A program made the translations under genes and the position numbers. Source: Desulfobacterales bacterium (GTDB lineage Bacteria > Desulfobacterota > Desulfobacteria > Desulfobacterales > UBA11574). From it: 64,000 nucleotides of DNA. The notes under the pieces are model-generated. The model made no database searches, was not told where the DNA came from, and saw nothing but the letters and a program-made list of their open reading frames with translations. Shown here piece by piece: positions 17,575 to 27,075 of the stretch; within the stretch, counting starts at the first letter, position 1, and the number at the start of each line of letters is the position of its first letter. Location: NCBI GenBank assembly GCA_022340885.1, contig JAJDND010000085.1, positions 1 to 64,000 on the forward strand, in the 5' to 3' direction.

Positions 17575-19737
17575 TCAGCACCTGGTCCACCCGCATTCCG
17601 CATTCGAGCAAAGAAGACAACCTTCGGCCCGATGAATCGCTGCGCCGCATTCCGGGCATACCATATTTCTTATACCGACGGCGTGGCCGTCGTTGAAGTG
17701 GGTTTCCGCATCTTCGATCCGCTTTGCAACTTCGCGATACATATCCGCATAGCTTAAAGCGACTTCAAGCCCCTTTCCCATGCCGGCCGCACAGCTGTTC
17801 ACCTCAACATCTTTGCCGGAAGATATGGCCTTGGTACACGCCGGGCAATGGATCGATTTCATGGAGCCGATAATCTTATCGGGCGACACCCCGGCCCGGA
17901 GGCAGTAAGATAAAAGGATGCCCAGCGCCTTGGTGTTGGCCGCACAGCCGCCGCCGACGGTCCTGATAAAAATTTCTACGACGCCGTCTTCGTCAAAATG
18001 GGGATCCACATAAAGCTTGCCGCAGGCGGTTTTCATTTTCAGGCTCGGGCCGGTGGTCGCCCTGGGCCGGTGTTTGAGCTCTCCCCGGGCCAATGTGTAC
18101 GTTTCTTTTGCCTTTTCGGGGGTCCTTCGGGTGGTCAGGGCCTGCACCACCCGGGAGCCTTCCCTGTATAGCGTAATTCCTTTACAGCCCATTTCCCAGG
18201 CTTTGAAAAATGCTCTGGAGATTTCGAATTTTTCCGTATCATAGGGCGCGTTGATGGTTTTTGAAACACCTGCATCCACACCGCTTGCCTGAAGTGCCGC
18301 CTGAACCATAATATGTTCATCGATGGAGATGTCTTTTGTGGTAACGAAATATTCAGGCAGCGATTCGGTCTTTTTTCTTTGCACCCACTCTTTGACCACG
18401 GCAGGTACGATGTCGAGATGCTCATCTTCGAGGCACGCTTTGGTATAGTTGAAAGCAAAATTCGGTTCACAGCCGGATGAGCAGTTCGCAATCAAAGAGA
18501 GTGTGCCCGTCGGCGCGACGGTGGTCAGGGTACCGTTGCGTCTTTTAGGATTCCCGAGCGGATATTCTTCATAAACCGGCGCCATTCCTTTTTCTTTTCC
18601 CAAGGCAATGGACGTTTCATTGGCGATGGAATAAATTTCAGACATAACCGCTTTTGCCAGGTCGATGGATTCGTCGGAACCGTAACGGATATGTCGTTTG
18701 ATGCACATATCTGCAAACCCCATGATCCCCAGACCGATCTGCCTGGTTTTTAATGTCATTTCTTTGATCTCCGCAATGGGATAGTGGTTGACCGAAATGA
18801 CAGAGTCGAGAAATCGCACCGCCGTCCTCACCGTACGGCGCAATTTTTCCCAATCAATGTCCGCCTCGCCCTCGATCCAATCGCCTCGAATCATTTGTGA
18901 AAGGTTGATGGACCCCAGATTGCAGGAACAATAGGGCAGCAGCGGCTGCTCCCCGCATGGATTCGTCGCTTCGATTTCACCCATGGCCTTTAGCGGATTA
19001 TTTTTATTGATGGTATCCAAAAATACGACCCCCGGCTCTCCATTTTCCCATGCGCCGTCAACAATTTTTTCCCAGAGTTTGGATGCGGAAAGGGTTTTGT
19101 ATACCTTTTTTTCAAAAACCAGATCATAATCCGAGTCATTTTTAACAGCTGTCATAAAGGCATCTGTAATCCCCACCGATAAATTAAAATTTTTCAGGGT
19201 CCCTTCTATCTTTTTGGCCGCCAAAAAGCGCTCGATATCCGGATGGTCCACGCGCAATATGCCCATATTTGCCCCTTCACGAGTCCCCCCCTGTTTGATG
19301 ATATCGCCGATGGTGAAATCGAATATCTCCATGAAGGAGAGCGGGCCTGATGCGATGCCCTCGGTTGAACGAATGTGATCGCCCTTTGGACGAAGCCTTG
19401 AAAAACTCATTCCTGTTCCGCCGCCGTAGGCCTGGACATCCACGGCATCTGAAAGTGTTTTGAAAATGCTCCGCCGGCTGTCTTCCAGAGGAAGAACAAA
19501 ACAGGCACTCCCGCAACCTTGGTTGCGACCGAAGTTACGCAGGGTGGGGCTGTTGGGCAAAAAGTCAAGGCTGAGCATAATCTCTTTATATTTTTTTCCC
19601 CATTTTTCGCGATCACTTGATCGCTTGTCATCCCCTGCGACTTTCTGCGCCACGCGCTCACATAATTTTTCCCAGGTCTCACCTGGTGCAAAGTATCTTT
19701 TATTTAATATTTTCAATGCATTATTTGATATTTCCAT
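17575..19737 (-). CDS. nrdJ: vitamin B12-dependent ribonucleotide reductase
   Basis: A 720-residue class II ribonucleotide reductase, which makes deoxynucleotides with adenosylcobalamin and needs no oxygen. I start at the ATG at 19737 because GGGAGA stands before it; 19 further upstream codons are open but lack a site. Visible elements: NSPTLRNFGRNQGCGSACFVL (first active-site Cys region), AYGGGTGMSFSRLRPKG, the finger-loop NPCGEQPLLPYCSCNLGSINL with the radical Cys and Glu, and APTGTLSLIANCSSGCEPNFA. A TSCPD domain (about residues 540-640) and a C-terminal zinc-like CPECG...CSNAECGWTRC follow. It is probably monocistronic. Confidence 0.95.
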   Translation of the reverse strand: MEISNNALKILNKRYFAPGETWEKLCERVAQKVAGDDKRSSDREKWGKKYKEIMLSLDFLPNSPTLRNFGRNQGCGSACFVLPLEDSRRSIFKTLSDAVDVQAYGGGTGMSFSRLRPKGDHIRSTEGIASGPLSFMEIFDFTIGDIIKQGGTREGANMGILRVDHPDIERFLAAKKIEGTLKNFNLSVGITDAFMTAVKNDSDYDLVFEKKVYKTLSASKLWEKIVDGAWENGEPGVVFLDTINKNNPLKAMGEIEATNPCGEQPLLPYCSCNLGSINLSQMIRGDWIEGEADIDWEKLRRTVRTAVRFLDSVISVNHYPIAEIKEMTLKTRQIGLGIMGFADMCIKRHIRYGSDESIDLAKAVMSEIYSIANETSIALGKEKGMAPVYEEYPLGNPKRRNGTLTTVAPTGTLSLIANCSSGCEPNFAFNYTKACLEDEHLDIVPAVVKEWVQRKKTESLPEYFVTTKDISIDEHIMVQAALQASGVDAGVSKTINAPYDTEKFEISRAFFKAWEMGCKGITLYREGSRVVQALTTRRTPEKAKETYTLARGELKHRPRATTGPSLKMKTACGKLYVDPHFDEDGVVEIFIRTVGGGCAANTKALGILLSYCLRAGVSPDKIIGSMKSIHCPACTKAISSGKDVEVNSCAAGMGKGLEVALSYADMYREVAKRIEDAETHFNDGHAVGIRNMVCPECGAAIHRAEGCLLCSNAECGWTRC

Positions 19738-19961
19738 TCTGTGTCTCCCGATGGATATCATATCTGCCATATCTGAGAGATCAGATATCTCCAAGATAAA
19801 ATGACGTATAATTCCGTTAAAATAAAAGCTTCAAACTTACGATTATCATAACAAAAAGCAGATGACAGGGCAAATAAATAAGGCAGAATCGATGATCATC
19901 CTGCCTTGTTTGCGTTGACGGTGGTTTCAGAAAGATAAGGGTCAGTGGGGTTATTTCACTT

Positions 19962-20070
19962 GAAGTGGTTTCAAAACCTTCAATCGTGCTCTATATCTCC
20001 CGCTAAAAACCAGCGGGATAAAAAGGCGAACTGGAACGGCCAACCGCCCCGATTCTTTTGATGATTCTGC
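19962..20070. repeat. MITE-like repeat R2, truncated copy C with inserted palindrome
   Basis: It starts with GAAGTGGTTTCAAAACC and continues collinear with R2 through the GGAACGGCCAACCGC block, then loses similarity. At 19998-20018 a 21-base palindrome (arms TCCCGCT/AGCGGGA) interrupts the alignment. This is the same palindrome type as in the tRNA-Asn remnant. The copy lies between nrdJ and tkt; the rest of 19738-20126 shows nothing else. Confidence 0.65.
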
Positions 20071-20126
20071 ACAGTCGTAGCAGTCGCTCGTACAATTCGG
20101 CATTGCTGTATCCGCAGGGGCCGCCG

Positions 20127-22154
20127 TCAGGACGATTTCTTTAAAAGCGCCTGCGCTTTTTCCACAACATGATACGCTGAAAACCCATATTTTTCCATCA
20201 TAATATTGCCCGGCGCCGAAGCACCAAAACCATCGATACCGACAACGTCGCCGCCGGAACCGACATATCGGCACCATCCCATTTGAGATCCGGTCTCCAC
20301 GGCCAGGCGAACCGGGACATCCGGCAAAAGGACACGATCTTTGTATTTTTGCGATGTCTTTTCAAAAAGTTCCCAACTGGGCATACTGACAACCCTCACG
20401 GCAATACCTTTTTCATTGAGGAGGGACTTGGCTTCCAGAACAATATGAACTTCGGATCCCGTACCGATCAGTATGATATCAGGTTTACCTTCACAATCTT
20501 CCAGGATATAGGCCCCTTTTTCCAAGCCGTTTTCTCCGGCACCGGAATTTAGTATCGGCAGTTTCTGACGGCTCAGAATCAACGCCACCGGTCCGGTAGT
20601 GGTTTTCAGGGCCCGGCGCCAAGCCTGGGCGGTTTCGGTTGCATCGGCCGGACGGATAACGGTAAGGCCCGGAATGGCCCGCAACGCGGCCAGATGCTCT
20701 ACGGGCTGATGCGTGGGGCCGTCTTCGCCCACTGCGATGGAGTCGTGGGTGAAGACATATATCAGCGGTATTTTCATAATGGCAGCCACACGCAGGGAGG
20801 GCCGCAGGTAATCCGAAAAAACCAGAAAGGTGCCCCCGTAAGGCCGAAGACCGTGGTGAAGAAACATGCCGGACATGATGCCGCCCATGGCATGCTCCCT
20901 GACACCGAAGCGGATGTTGCGCCCGTCGTAGGCATCTTTTTGAAATTCATGGGATTCATTCAAATACGTTTTGTTGGAAGGAGCCAGATCTGCGCTGCCG
21001 CCGATGAGTGTGGGAAGTTTCGGGGCAATGGCGTTTAAAACTTTGCCGGATGCCGCCCGCGTGGCCAAAGGACCGTCCGATGGTTTAAATACCGGGATAT
21101 CCTCATCCCATCCGGTGGTGAGAAACCCGCTCATGGCATCCACCCATTTTTGCGTTATCTCCGGATATTTTTTACTGTAAGCCTTGAATTTTTCCTGCCA
21201 TTCGCCCTCGGCCTTGCTTCCCATGTCAATACATTGTCTGAAGTGATTCGATACTGCTTCAGGAACATAAAAGAAGGCATCTTCCGGCATGCCGAGGCAC
21301 TTTTTGGTCAGACGGACCTCTTCTTCGCCCAGCGGCGCGCCATGGGCGTCAGCGGAATTTTGCAAGTTGGGACTTCCGCAGGCGATATACGTGCGCATAA
21401 CAATCAAAGACGGCTGCTTTGTGTTGGCTTTAGCAGCCTGGACCGCGTCATAAACGGCCTGGAAATCGTTGCCGTCGTCAACGCTGACAACATGCCAGTG
21501 ATACGCCTTGAATCGAAGAGCGACATCTTCGGAAAAGGTGATCGATGTGGGACCTTCAATGGAGATCCGGTTGTCGTCGTAAATGCAGATCAGTTTGCCG
21601 AGCCCCAAATGGCCGGCCAAAGACGCCGCCTCCGAAGAAATGCCTTCCATCATATCACCGTCTCCGCAGATCATATACGTGTAGTGGTCGACGATGTCAT
21701 ATCCGGGACGGTTAAACCGGGCGGCCAAGTGCCGTTCCGCCATGGCCATGCCCACGGCGTTGGCAAACCCCTGTCCCAGCGGACCGGTAGTGGTTTCCAC
21801 CCCCGGTGTGTGACCGAATTCGGGGTGGCCGGGCGTGTTGCTGCCCCACTGGCGAAAATTTTTGATATCATCGAGACTGACGGCATATCCCGAAAGATGA
21901 AGCAAACTGTAAAGGAGCATGGAGGCATGACCGGCTGACAGTATGAAACGATCCCTGTCGAGCCATCCGGGATTTAAAGGATTATGTTTCATTACCCGTG
22001 TCCATAGGACATATGCCGCCGGAGCGAGTCCCATGGGAGCGCCCGGATGGCCGGAATTGGCTTTTTGAACCGCATCCATGGAAAGTCCGCGGATGGTATT
22101 GACACACAACTCATCGACGTTTATCAGGTTTTCTGCCAGGCCTTCGGTCTTCAT
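20127..22154 (-). CDS. tkt: transketolase
   Basis: A 675-residue full-length transketolase of the non-oxidative pentose phosphate pathway, a thiamine-diphosphate enzyme. The ATG follows AAAGGAG. The thiamine/metal motif is GDGDMMEG...NRISIEG (about residues 162-200). The active-site His residues near [10 protein letters not shown] (33-42) and [21 protein letters not shown] (about 92-113) are present, as is the central [16 protein letters not shown]. The C-terminal domain is intact. It supplies pentoses and erythrose-4-phosphate. The radical SAM gene ends 43 bases before its start, so the two may be co-transcribed. Confidence 0.97.
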   Translation of the reverse strand: MKTEGLAENLINVDELCVNTIRGLSMDAVQKANSGHPGAPMGLAPAAYVLWTRVMKHNPLNPGWLDRDRFILSAGHASMLLYSLLHLSGYAVSLDDIKNFRQWGSNTPGHPEFGHTPGVETTTGPLGQGFANAVGMAMAERHLAARFNRPGYDIVDHYTYMICGDGDMMEGISSEAASLAGHLGLGKLICIYDDNRISIEGPTSITFSEDVALRFKAYHWHVVSVDDGNDFQAVYDAVQAAKANTKQPSLIVMRTYIACGSPNLQNSADAHGAPLGEEEVRLTKKCLGMPEDAFFYVPEAVSNHFRQCIDMGSKAEGEWQEKFKAYSKKYPEITQKWVDAMSGFLTTGWDEDIPVFKPSDGPLATRAASGKVLNAIAPKLPTLIGGSADLAPSNKTYLNESHEFQKDAYDGRNIRFGVREHAMGGIMSGMFLHHGLRPYGGTFLVFSDYLRPSLRVAAIMKIPLIYVFTHDSIAVGEDGPTHQPVEHLAALRAIPGLTVIRPADATETAQAWRRALKTTTGPVALILSRQKLPILNSGAGENGLEKGAYILEDCEGKPDIILIGTGSEVHIVLEAKSLLNEKGIAVRVVSMPSWELFEKTSQKYKDRVLLPDVPVRLAVETGSQMGWCRYVGSGGDVVGIDGFGASAPGNIMMEKYGFSAYHVVEKAQALLKKSS

Positions 22155-22197
22155 TCATTTCTCCTTTTTTAACATATGGCATGTGATGGTTTCTGAT

Positions 22198-23067
22198 TTA
22201 CAATGCCCGTAAAAATTCCGGTTTCAGGGCGACCCTGCCCGTCAGCGCCTCATCTATAAGACGCAATGTCTTTTGTTTGTCCTTCGGCAGTCTTGCCTTA
22301 ATGGGAAGATAATTTGACGCATGGTTGGCATGAAAAAGACCTTTTGAAAGTTCTGTGGCGTCAATCATGGTTTTGAGCTCTTTTAGCATGTCCTCAGGCT
22401 CAGGCAAAAAGAATTCTCCGTTTTTAAAGTCCCGGTACATGGGTGTCCCCGGAATGAGCATCAGCGTCAGCGCGCCGACATACTCCGGATCGATGGCGGT
22501 AAGGACCCGACCGGTTTCACGGGCATGGATATCCGACCGGGACGGACCGGCAATCCCCAGCAGCACGGTAATGGAAAGCTTAATTCCCGCGGCCTTTGCT
22601 TTTTGGCCCATTTGGATCATCTCTTTCGATGTCGCACCCTTGTTGATTTTTTTCAATGTGATGTCGTCCCCGGTCTCAAGTCCCATGTACAGGATGCCAA
22701 GGCCGTGTGCTTTGAGTGTTTCAAGGTCGTCAAGGGTTTTCATTTTCAGGCTTTTGCAATTGGCGTACGCCCCCACGCGGGTCACCCAGGGAAGCTGCCG
22801 TTTGATCTGTTGCAAAATATGCAGAAGTTTTTTTTGGGGAATGATAAGCGCATCGCCGTCACATAAAAATACGCGGCGCTGCCGTTGGCAATGCGCTGCC
22901 GCAAAGGCAATATCTTCCATAATCACCGGATCCTTTTTTATTCGGAACCGTTCACCTTTGTACGCGCCGCAGAATGTACATTTGTTTCTGGAACAGCCCA
23001 CGGTGACCTGCAGCAGTATACTGCCGGCTTCACTGGGCGGTCGAATGATGTTTCCTTCATAGTGCAT
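22198..23067 (-). CDS. radical SAM protein
   Basis: A 289-residue radical SAM enzyme. The cluster-binding motif is CSRNKCTFCGAY (residues 25-36), with spacing CX4CX2C as in the B12-free, HemN-like oxygen-independent group. The SAM-binding stretch MGLETGDDITLKKINKGAT follows at about 130. The start is the ATG at 23067. The family includes tRNA-modifying and coproporphyrinogen-like enzymes; the substrate cannot be inferred. There is no SPASM domain with extra Cys. It precedes tkt in the same direction. Confidence 0.85.
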   Translation of the reverse strand: MHYEGNIIRPPSEAGSILLQVTVGCSRNKCTFCGAYKGERFRIKKDPVIMEDIAFAAAHCQRQRRVFLCDGDALIIPQKKLLHILQQIKRQLPWVTRVGAYANCKSLKMKTLDDLETLKAHGLGILYMGLETGDDITLKKINKGATSKEMIQMGQKAKAAGIKLSITVLLGIAGPSRSDIHARETGRVLTAIDPEYVGALTLMLIPGTPMYRDFKNGEFFLPEPEDMLKELKTMIDATELSKGLFHANHASNYLPIKARLPKDKQKTLRLIDEALTGRVALKPEFLRAL

Positions 23068-23216
23068 ATCAATGGTTCTCCAAAACGAAAAAATTCAAGA
23101 GATTTTAACTGAATTTAAAACTTTTATGCAACCCTTTTTCTCAAGCCGATTCATCTAAAAGGAAATAGCGTTTACATTTGTTGTATAAGTTTGATACAGT
23201 TGAAAATATTTAAATA

Positions 23217-24218
23217 ATGGAATGCAAAGCGTTGCCTATGACACTTCACCTGCTCTTATTTGTTGTCGGATTTTTAATGCTCTATTACGGTGCCCACTGG
23301 CTGGTCAAAGGATCGTCGAGTCTGGCGCGAAGTATGGGCCTTACGCCCCTTGTTATCGGTCTGACCGTCGTGGCGTTCGGGACCTCCGCCCCGGAACTGG
23401 TGGTGAGTGTCGTCTCTTCCATTAAAGGCAAAAGCATGATCGCCGTCGGAAATGTCATCGGGAGCAATATCTGCAACATCGCCCTGGTGCTCGGCATATC
23501 GGCATTGATTCACCCCATCAGGGGCGACCGGGCCGTGTTCCGGCGGGACATACCGATCATGCTCGGCGTATCATTCTATCTTTTGCTGATTTCATTGAAT
23601 TCGAAAATCGGAAGACTTGAAGGCGCGTCTCTCTTGGCAGGTATCGTAATATATACCGCGTTCAATTATTACACTGCCGTCAAGGAAACCCGCAATAAAA
23701 GTCAAGTCGAAGGCGTTGCTTTTCGCCATGCCGCCCAAGACATCGAATATATCGCGTCCAGAAGCCGGCAGGTGGTGTGGATTGCGGCGGGAATCATCGT
23801 TGTCGTTGCCGGTGCGGAAATTCTCATTGATGCGGCGGTGGCCATCATGAAGGTATTCGGCGTCAACGAAAAATTTATCGGCCTGACCATCGTTGCGCTG
23901 GGGACATCCCTTCCCGAAATGGCGACTTCCGTTGTTGCCGCCATGAAAAAAGAAATGGATATCAGCATCGGCAATCTCGTGGGAAGCAATGTATTTAACA
24001 TCCTCAGCGTTCTCGGTGCCGCCGCCCTGGTAAAACCCATCCCCATTCCCGGCGGTTTTGTTCAAAGCGGCCTTCTCATCGATTACCTTTTCATGATGTT
24101 TGTCAGCGTTTTGCCGTGGCTGATGATGAGAAAAACATACATCGTGTCGCGCAAGGACGGCGTGGTTCTTCTTCTGTGTTACGTGGGGTATATCGTTTAT
24201 CTCATCATCAAAACCTGA
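23217..24218 (+). CDS. calcium/sodium antiporter (CaCA family)
   Basis: A 333-residue inner-membrane exchanger of the YrbG type with about ten transmembrane segments in two inverted halves. Each half carries the alpha-repeat: GTSAPELVVSVVSS plus GNVIGSNICNI (residues about 59-92), and GTSLPEMATSVVAA plus GNLVGSNVFNI (about 230-264). The acidic residues of both PE motifs that bind the cation are present. It couples Na+ or H+ flux to Ca2+ export. The start is the ATG at 23217; an ATG at 23238 is also possible. It is monocistronic and convergent with the beta-helix gene. Confidence 0.92.
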   Translation: MECKALPMTLHLLLFVVGFLMLYYGAHWLVKGSSSLARSMGLTPLVIGLTVVAFGTSAPELVVSVVSSIKGKSMIAVGNVIGSNICNIALVLGISALIHPIRGDRAVFRRDIPIMLGVSFYLLLISLNSKIGRLEGASLLAGIVIYTAFNYYTAVKETRNKSQVEGVAFRHAAQDIEYIASRSRQVVWIAAGIIVVVAGAEILIDAAVAIMKVFGVNEKFIGLTIVALGTSLPEMATSVVAAMKKEMDISIGNLVGSNVFNILSVLGAAALVKPIPIPGGFVQSGLLIDYLFMMFVSVLPWLMMRKTYIVSRKDGVVLLLCYVGYIVYLIIKT

Positions 24219-24236
24219 CGGCTTTTTTTTGGCGTT

Positions 24237-25658
24237 CTAAGGCCGGATATCCATCGTAGGATACAGCCCTTTTTGGGGGCCTTTCCCATAGGGGTGAATA
24301 ATATTAAACGTTAGATCCTGCCCCATCTGAGCATGCCCCTTGTTTTGCTTTCCGTCAAAAAAAGCGCCGTTGGCCGCCAGTATATGCTCGATTCGATGTT
24401 TGAATGCTTCGATGAACCCGGCGCCGCTGCCCTGGAATCTCATCGCGCCCAATGTCAGGCTCTTCTTGACCCTTGAGAGTCTTTTTACGGAAGCGGCATG
24501 GGTTTTAAGATCATCGGCGTTTCTGATATAGCCCCAGACCACGTAATCCTCCGGTATCTTAAGGGGTTCATCGAGATCGATGATGGTATGGGGCATGACG
24601 ATACACCGATCCCCTATCTCGAGTGGAGATTCGGGTGTTCCCCGTAAAAACGCGTTGAACCCGACAAAAACATTTTTCCCCAAGCGCGCGTGGATGATTT
24701 TTCCGCCGTGGGCCGTGACATTGTTGCCTTCCAGGCGGGAATTGATGATATAGCAGTTTTCCTGGGCATTGGCGCCCTTCCCCAGCCAGGCATTTTCAAG
24801 GCAGGCGCGCTGAGCCACCAATACGTTTTCGCCGATAACGCTGTCACCTTTCACGACCGCATACCGGTTTAAGGATGCGCCGCGCGGAATTGAAATGGGC
24901 GCTTTCAGGTTTACGACATCAAAGATTTTCTGAAAATCCATTTTGCGATCTCGTATAAAATCGATGAATATGCCCCTGGGTGAGGCCCCCGGCTCCAGGG
25001 AAATATACTTTTCAAGCACGTTATTTGAAAAAATATACCGAAAATCGAATGCATCCTTTGCATGAACCCATACGGTACCGGGTTCAATATTTTGGTGAGA
25101 CAGCTCCCCGGCCTGTACATAAGAAAAAGCGCCGATGACGCTGTCGTGGATTGTTGTTAGATCCACGGTTGCAAAGGGACCGATAAAACATCCTTCCACC
25201 GGAGAACCGTGGATGTTGGCATAATGCATGGATACCGTATTTTGAATTAAAAACTCTTCTAAAATTTCCGGGTCGTGGGTATAACAATGAACCAGGGTTT
25301 TAATGAGACAGGCATCTTTAATGCGAATATTCTCATCATCGCAAACAGGAATTTCAGCCCCTTGAAAATGAAACCGGTCCCCTTTGGCTTTCAACTCATC
25401 CCCCCGGATATCGCTCTTATAAACAACGGCGTGGTCCACCGTACATCTGCCCAGAAAATAACTTCCGGATAGACTTGATCGAAATATGCGAAAATGAAAC
25501 CCTTGTCGGGGACTAATTCCGTAAAAAGCGTAAAATTTTACCAGCCGCCCCAATGGAATCGTTCGCCGCACCAAGGGTTCCGCGTCAAATTGAAATTCTC
25601 GGAGATTGACATTGATACGCGCAATGATTCGATCCATCAGATTTCCAAGCTGTTTCAT
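24237..25658 (-). CDS. left-handed beta-helix (hexapeptide-repeat) protein
   Basis: A 473-residue soluble protein. Residues about 90-380 carry irregular hexapeptide turns of the LbH acyl-/nucleotidyl-transferase type (SPVEGCFIGPFATVDLTTIHDSVIGAFSYV; NVTAHGGKIIHARLGKNVFVGFNAFLRG). It resembles DUF4954-type sugar-related proteins that lack an obvious active site. The ATG follows GGAGG. It is last of a five-gene operon behind an NtrC-type regulator (35-base gap). It could modify a carbohydrate or serve as a scaffold; the substrate is unknown. Confidence 0.7.
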   Translation of the reverse strand: MKQLGNLMDRIIARINVNLREFQFDAEPLVRRTIPLGRLVKFYAFYGISPRQGFHFRIFRSSLSGSYFLGRCTVDHAVVYKSDIRGDELKAKGDRFHFQGAEIPVCDDENIRIKDACLIKTLVHCYTHDPEILEEFLIQNTVSMHYANIHGSPVEGCFIGPFATVDLTTIHDSVIGAFSYVQAGELSHQNIEPGTVWVHAKDAFDFRYIFSNNVLEKYISLEPGASPRGIFIDFIRDRKMDFQKIFDVVNLKAPISIPRGASLNRYAVVKGDSVIGENVLVAQRACLENAWLGKGANAQENCYIINSRLEGNNVTAHGGKIIHARLGKNVFVGFNAFLRGTPESPLEIGDRCIVMPHTIIDLDEPLKIPEDYVVWGYIRNADDLKTHAASVKRLSRVKKSLTLGAMRFQGSGAGFIEAFKHRIEHILAANGAFFDGKQNKGHAQMGQDLTFNIIHPYGKGPQKGLYPTMDIRP

Positions 25659-25693
25659 GTGTTCGCCTCCGAATATGGTACTGTGTAAAAGTG

Positions 25694-27070
25694 TCAGTCG
25701 TCTTCAGGTTCCAGCCCGAATCGTTTTATTTTGCGCCACAGGGAAACCCGGTCGATGCCCATGATTTTCGCGGCCCTGGTTTTATTTCCTTCACACTTAT
25801 CGATAACCCATTTAATGTAATTTTTCTCCTGTTCCTCGAGGGTCGGCAGTGCTTGATCATGCCGGCGATAGGTTTCGATGGAAAGATTGCTGATGTATTC
25901 CGGCAGTTCGTTAACGGTTATTTCCGGACCGTTGGCCAGCGCAACCGCCCGTTCGATGACATTCTCCAGTTCTCTGATATTTCCCGGCCAGCCATACTGG
26001 CACAGCAATTCCATGCATTCTTTTTGAATCAATTGAACATCTTTGTTCATGTCCTTGCTCTTTTGAAACAAGAAGTGATACGCCAGAAGCGGAATATCGC
26101 CGTTCCGCTCGGTAAGTGATGGAAGTTCTATGGTGATGACATTCAACCGGTAAAACAAATCCTGTCTAAAATGCCCTTTTTCCACATCTTCCTTGAGCTC
26201 GCGATGGGTGGCCGCGATAAAGCGGACATCCACGGGAACCGGTGTTTCGCCTCCCACCGGCAAGACTTCCTTTTCCTGAATCACGCGCAACAACTTCACC
26301 TGCATGCTCAGCGGCATATCCCCGATCTCATCCAGAAAAACCGTGCCGCCGTCGGCGGTCTTGATCAACCCTGCTTTGGCCCTTGTCGCACCGGTAAATG
26401 CATCCTTTTCATGACCGAACAGCTCATTGGCCATGAGTTCTTCCGTAAACGAACCGCAGTTAAATGCGATGAATTCTTTTTCTGAACGGGGACTGAACCG
26501 GTGGATGGATCGGGCGACCAGTTCTTTGCCGGTGCCGCTTTCACCGAGAATCAAGACGTTGATGTCCGAAGGGGCGATCTGGTGAATTGTTTTCTGAATC
26601 TCCATCATGACCTTGCTTTGTCCGACAATGGATGAAATCTTTTGCTGTTTTTTGAGGGTTTCCTTGAGCTCGATGTTCTCAAGCCGAAGACGCCGTTTTA
26701 ACAGCGCCTCCTTGGTAATCTGGCGAACTTCTCCGATGTTATAGGGTTTGGCGATATAATAATAGGCACCGTCATGCATGGCCTGAACCGATGTTTCTAT
26801 CGTGGCGTAGCCGGTGATCATAATGACTTCCGTGTAAGGCTGAAGCGTTTTTGTTTTATGAAGCACCTGCATGCCGTCGACTTTGTCCATTTTCAGATCG
26901 GTAATCACAAGATCGAAATTTTGTGACTGAAGCATGTCAATGGCCTTTTGGCCGTTGTTGACGGCAACGACATCGTAGCCGGTTTTGATCAGAATATGCT
27001 CCAGGTTTTTTCTTGCAATATCCTCGTCTTCGACAACCAGAATGATTTCATTTCTGTTTTTCACGTTCAT
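25694..27070 (-). CDS. sigma-54-dependent response regulator (NtrC family)
   Basis: A 458-residue three-domain regulator. The receiver (residues 1-120) keeps the acidic pair E14/D15, phosphoacceptor D58 and Lys108. The AAA+ domain has Walker A GESGTGKE (176-183), the sigma-54 contact loop as DAFTGA (223-228, where most family members have GAFTGA) and Walker [14 protein letters not shown] Fis-type helix-turn-helix closes the protein ([20 protein letters not shown]). It begins 5 bases after the histidine kinase gene, its evident partner. The target promoters are unknown; several sigma-54 promoters lie elsewhere in this window. Confidence 0.95.
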   Translation of the reverse strand: MNVKNRNEIILVVEDEDIARKNLEHILIKTGYDVVAVNNGQKAIDMLQSQNFDLVITDLKMDKVDGMQVLHKTKTLQPYTEVIMITGYATIETSVQAMHDGAYYYIAKPYNIGEVRQITKEALLKRRLRLENIELKETLKKQQKISSIVGQSKVMMEIQKTIHQIAPSDINVLILGESGTGKELVARSIHRFSPRSEKEFIAFNCGSFTEELMANELFGHEKDAFTGATRAKAGLIKTADGGTVFLDEIGDMPLSMQVKLLRVIQEKEVLPVGGETPVPVDVRFIAATHRELKEDVEKGHFRQDLFYRLNVITIELPSLTERNGDIPLLAYHFLFQKSKDMNKDVQLIQKECMELLCQYGWPGNIRELENVIERAVALANGPEITVNELPEYISNLSIETYRRHDQALPTLEEQEKNYIKWVIDKCEGNKTRAAKIMGIDRVSLWRKIKRFGLEPEDD

Positions 27071-27075
27071 CCTTA

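Noticed and set aside
21150..21938. A 262-codon plus-strand frame within tkt
   Set aside because: It is antisense to conserved transketolase motifs.
25678..25692. GTGTAAAAG near 25685 as a further palindrome site
   Set aside because: The left arm TTTTACA is missing and no sigma-54 promoter is near.
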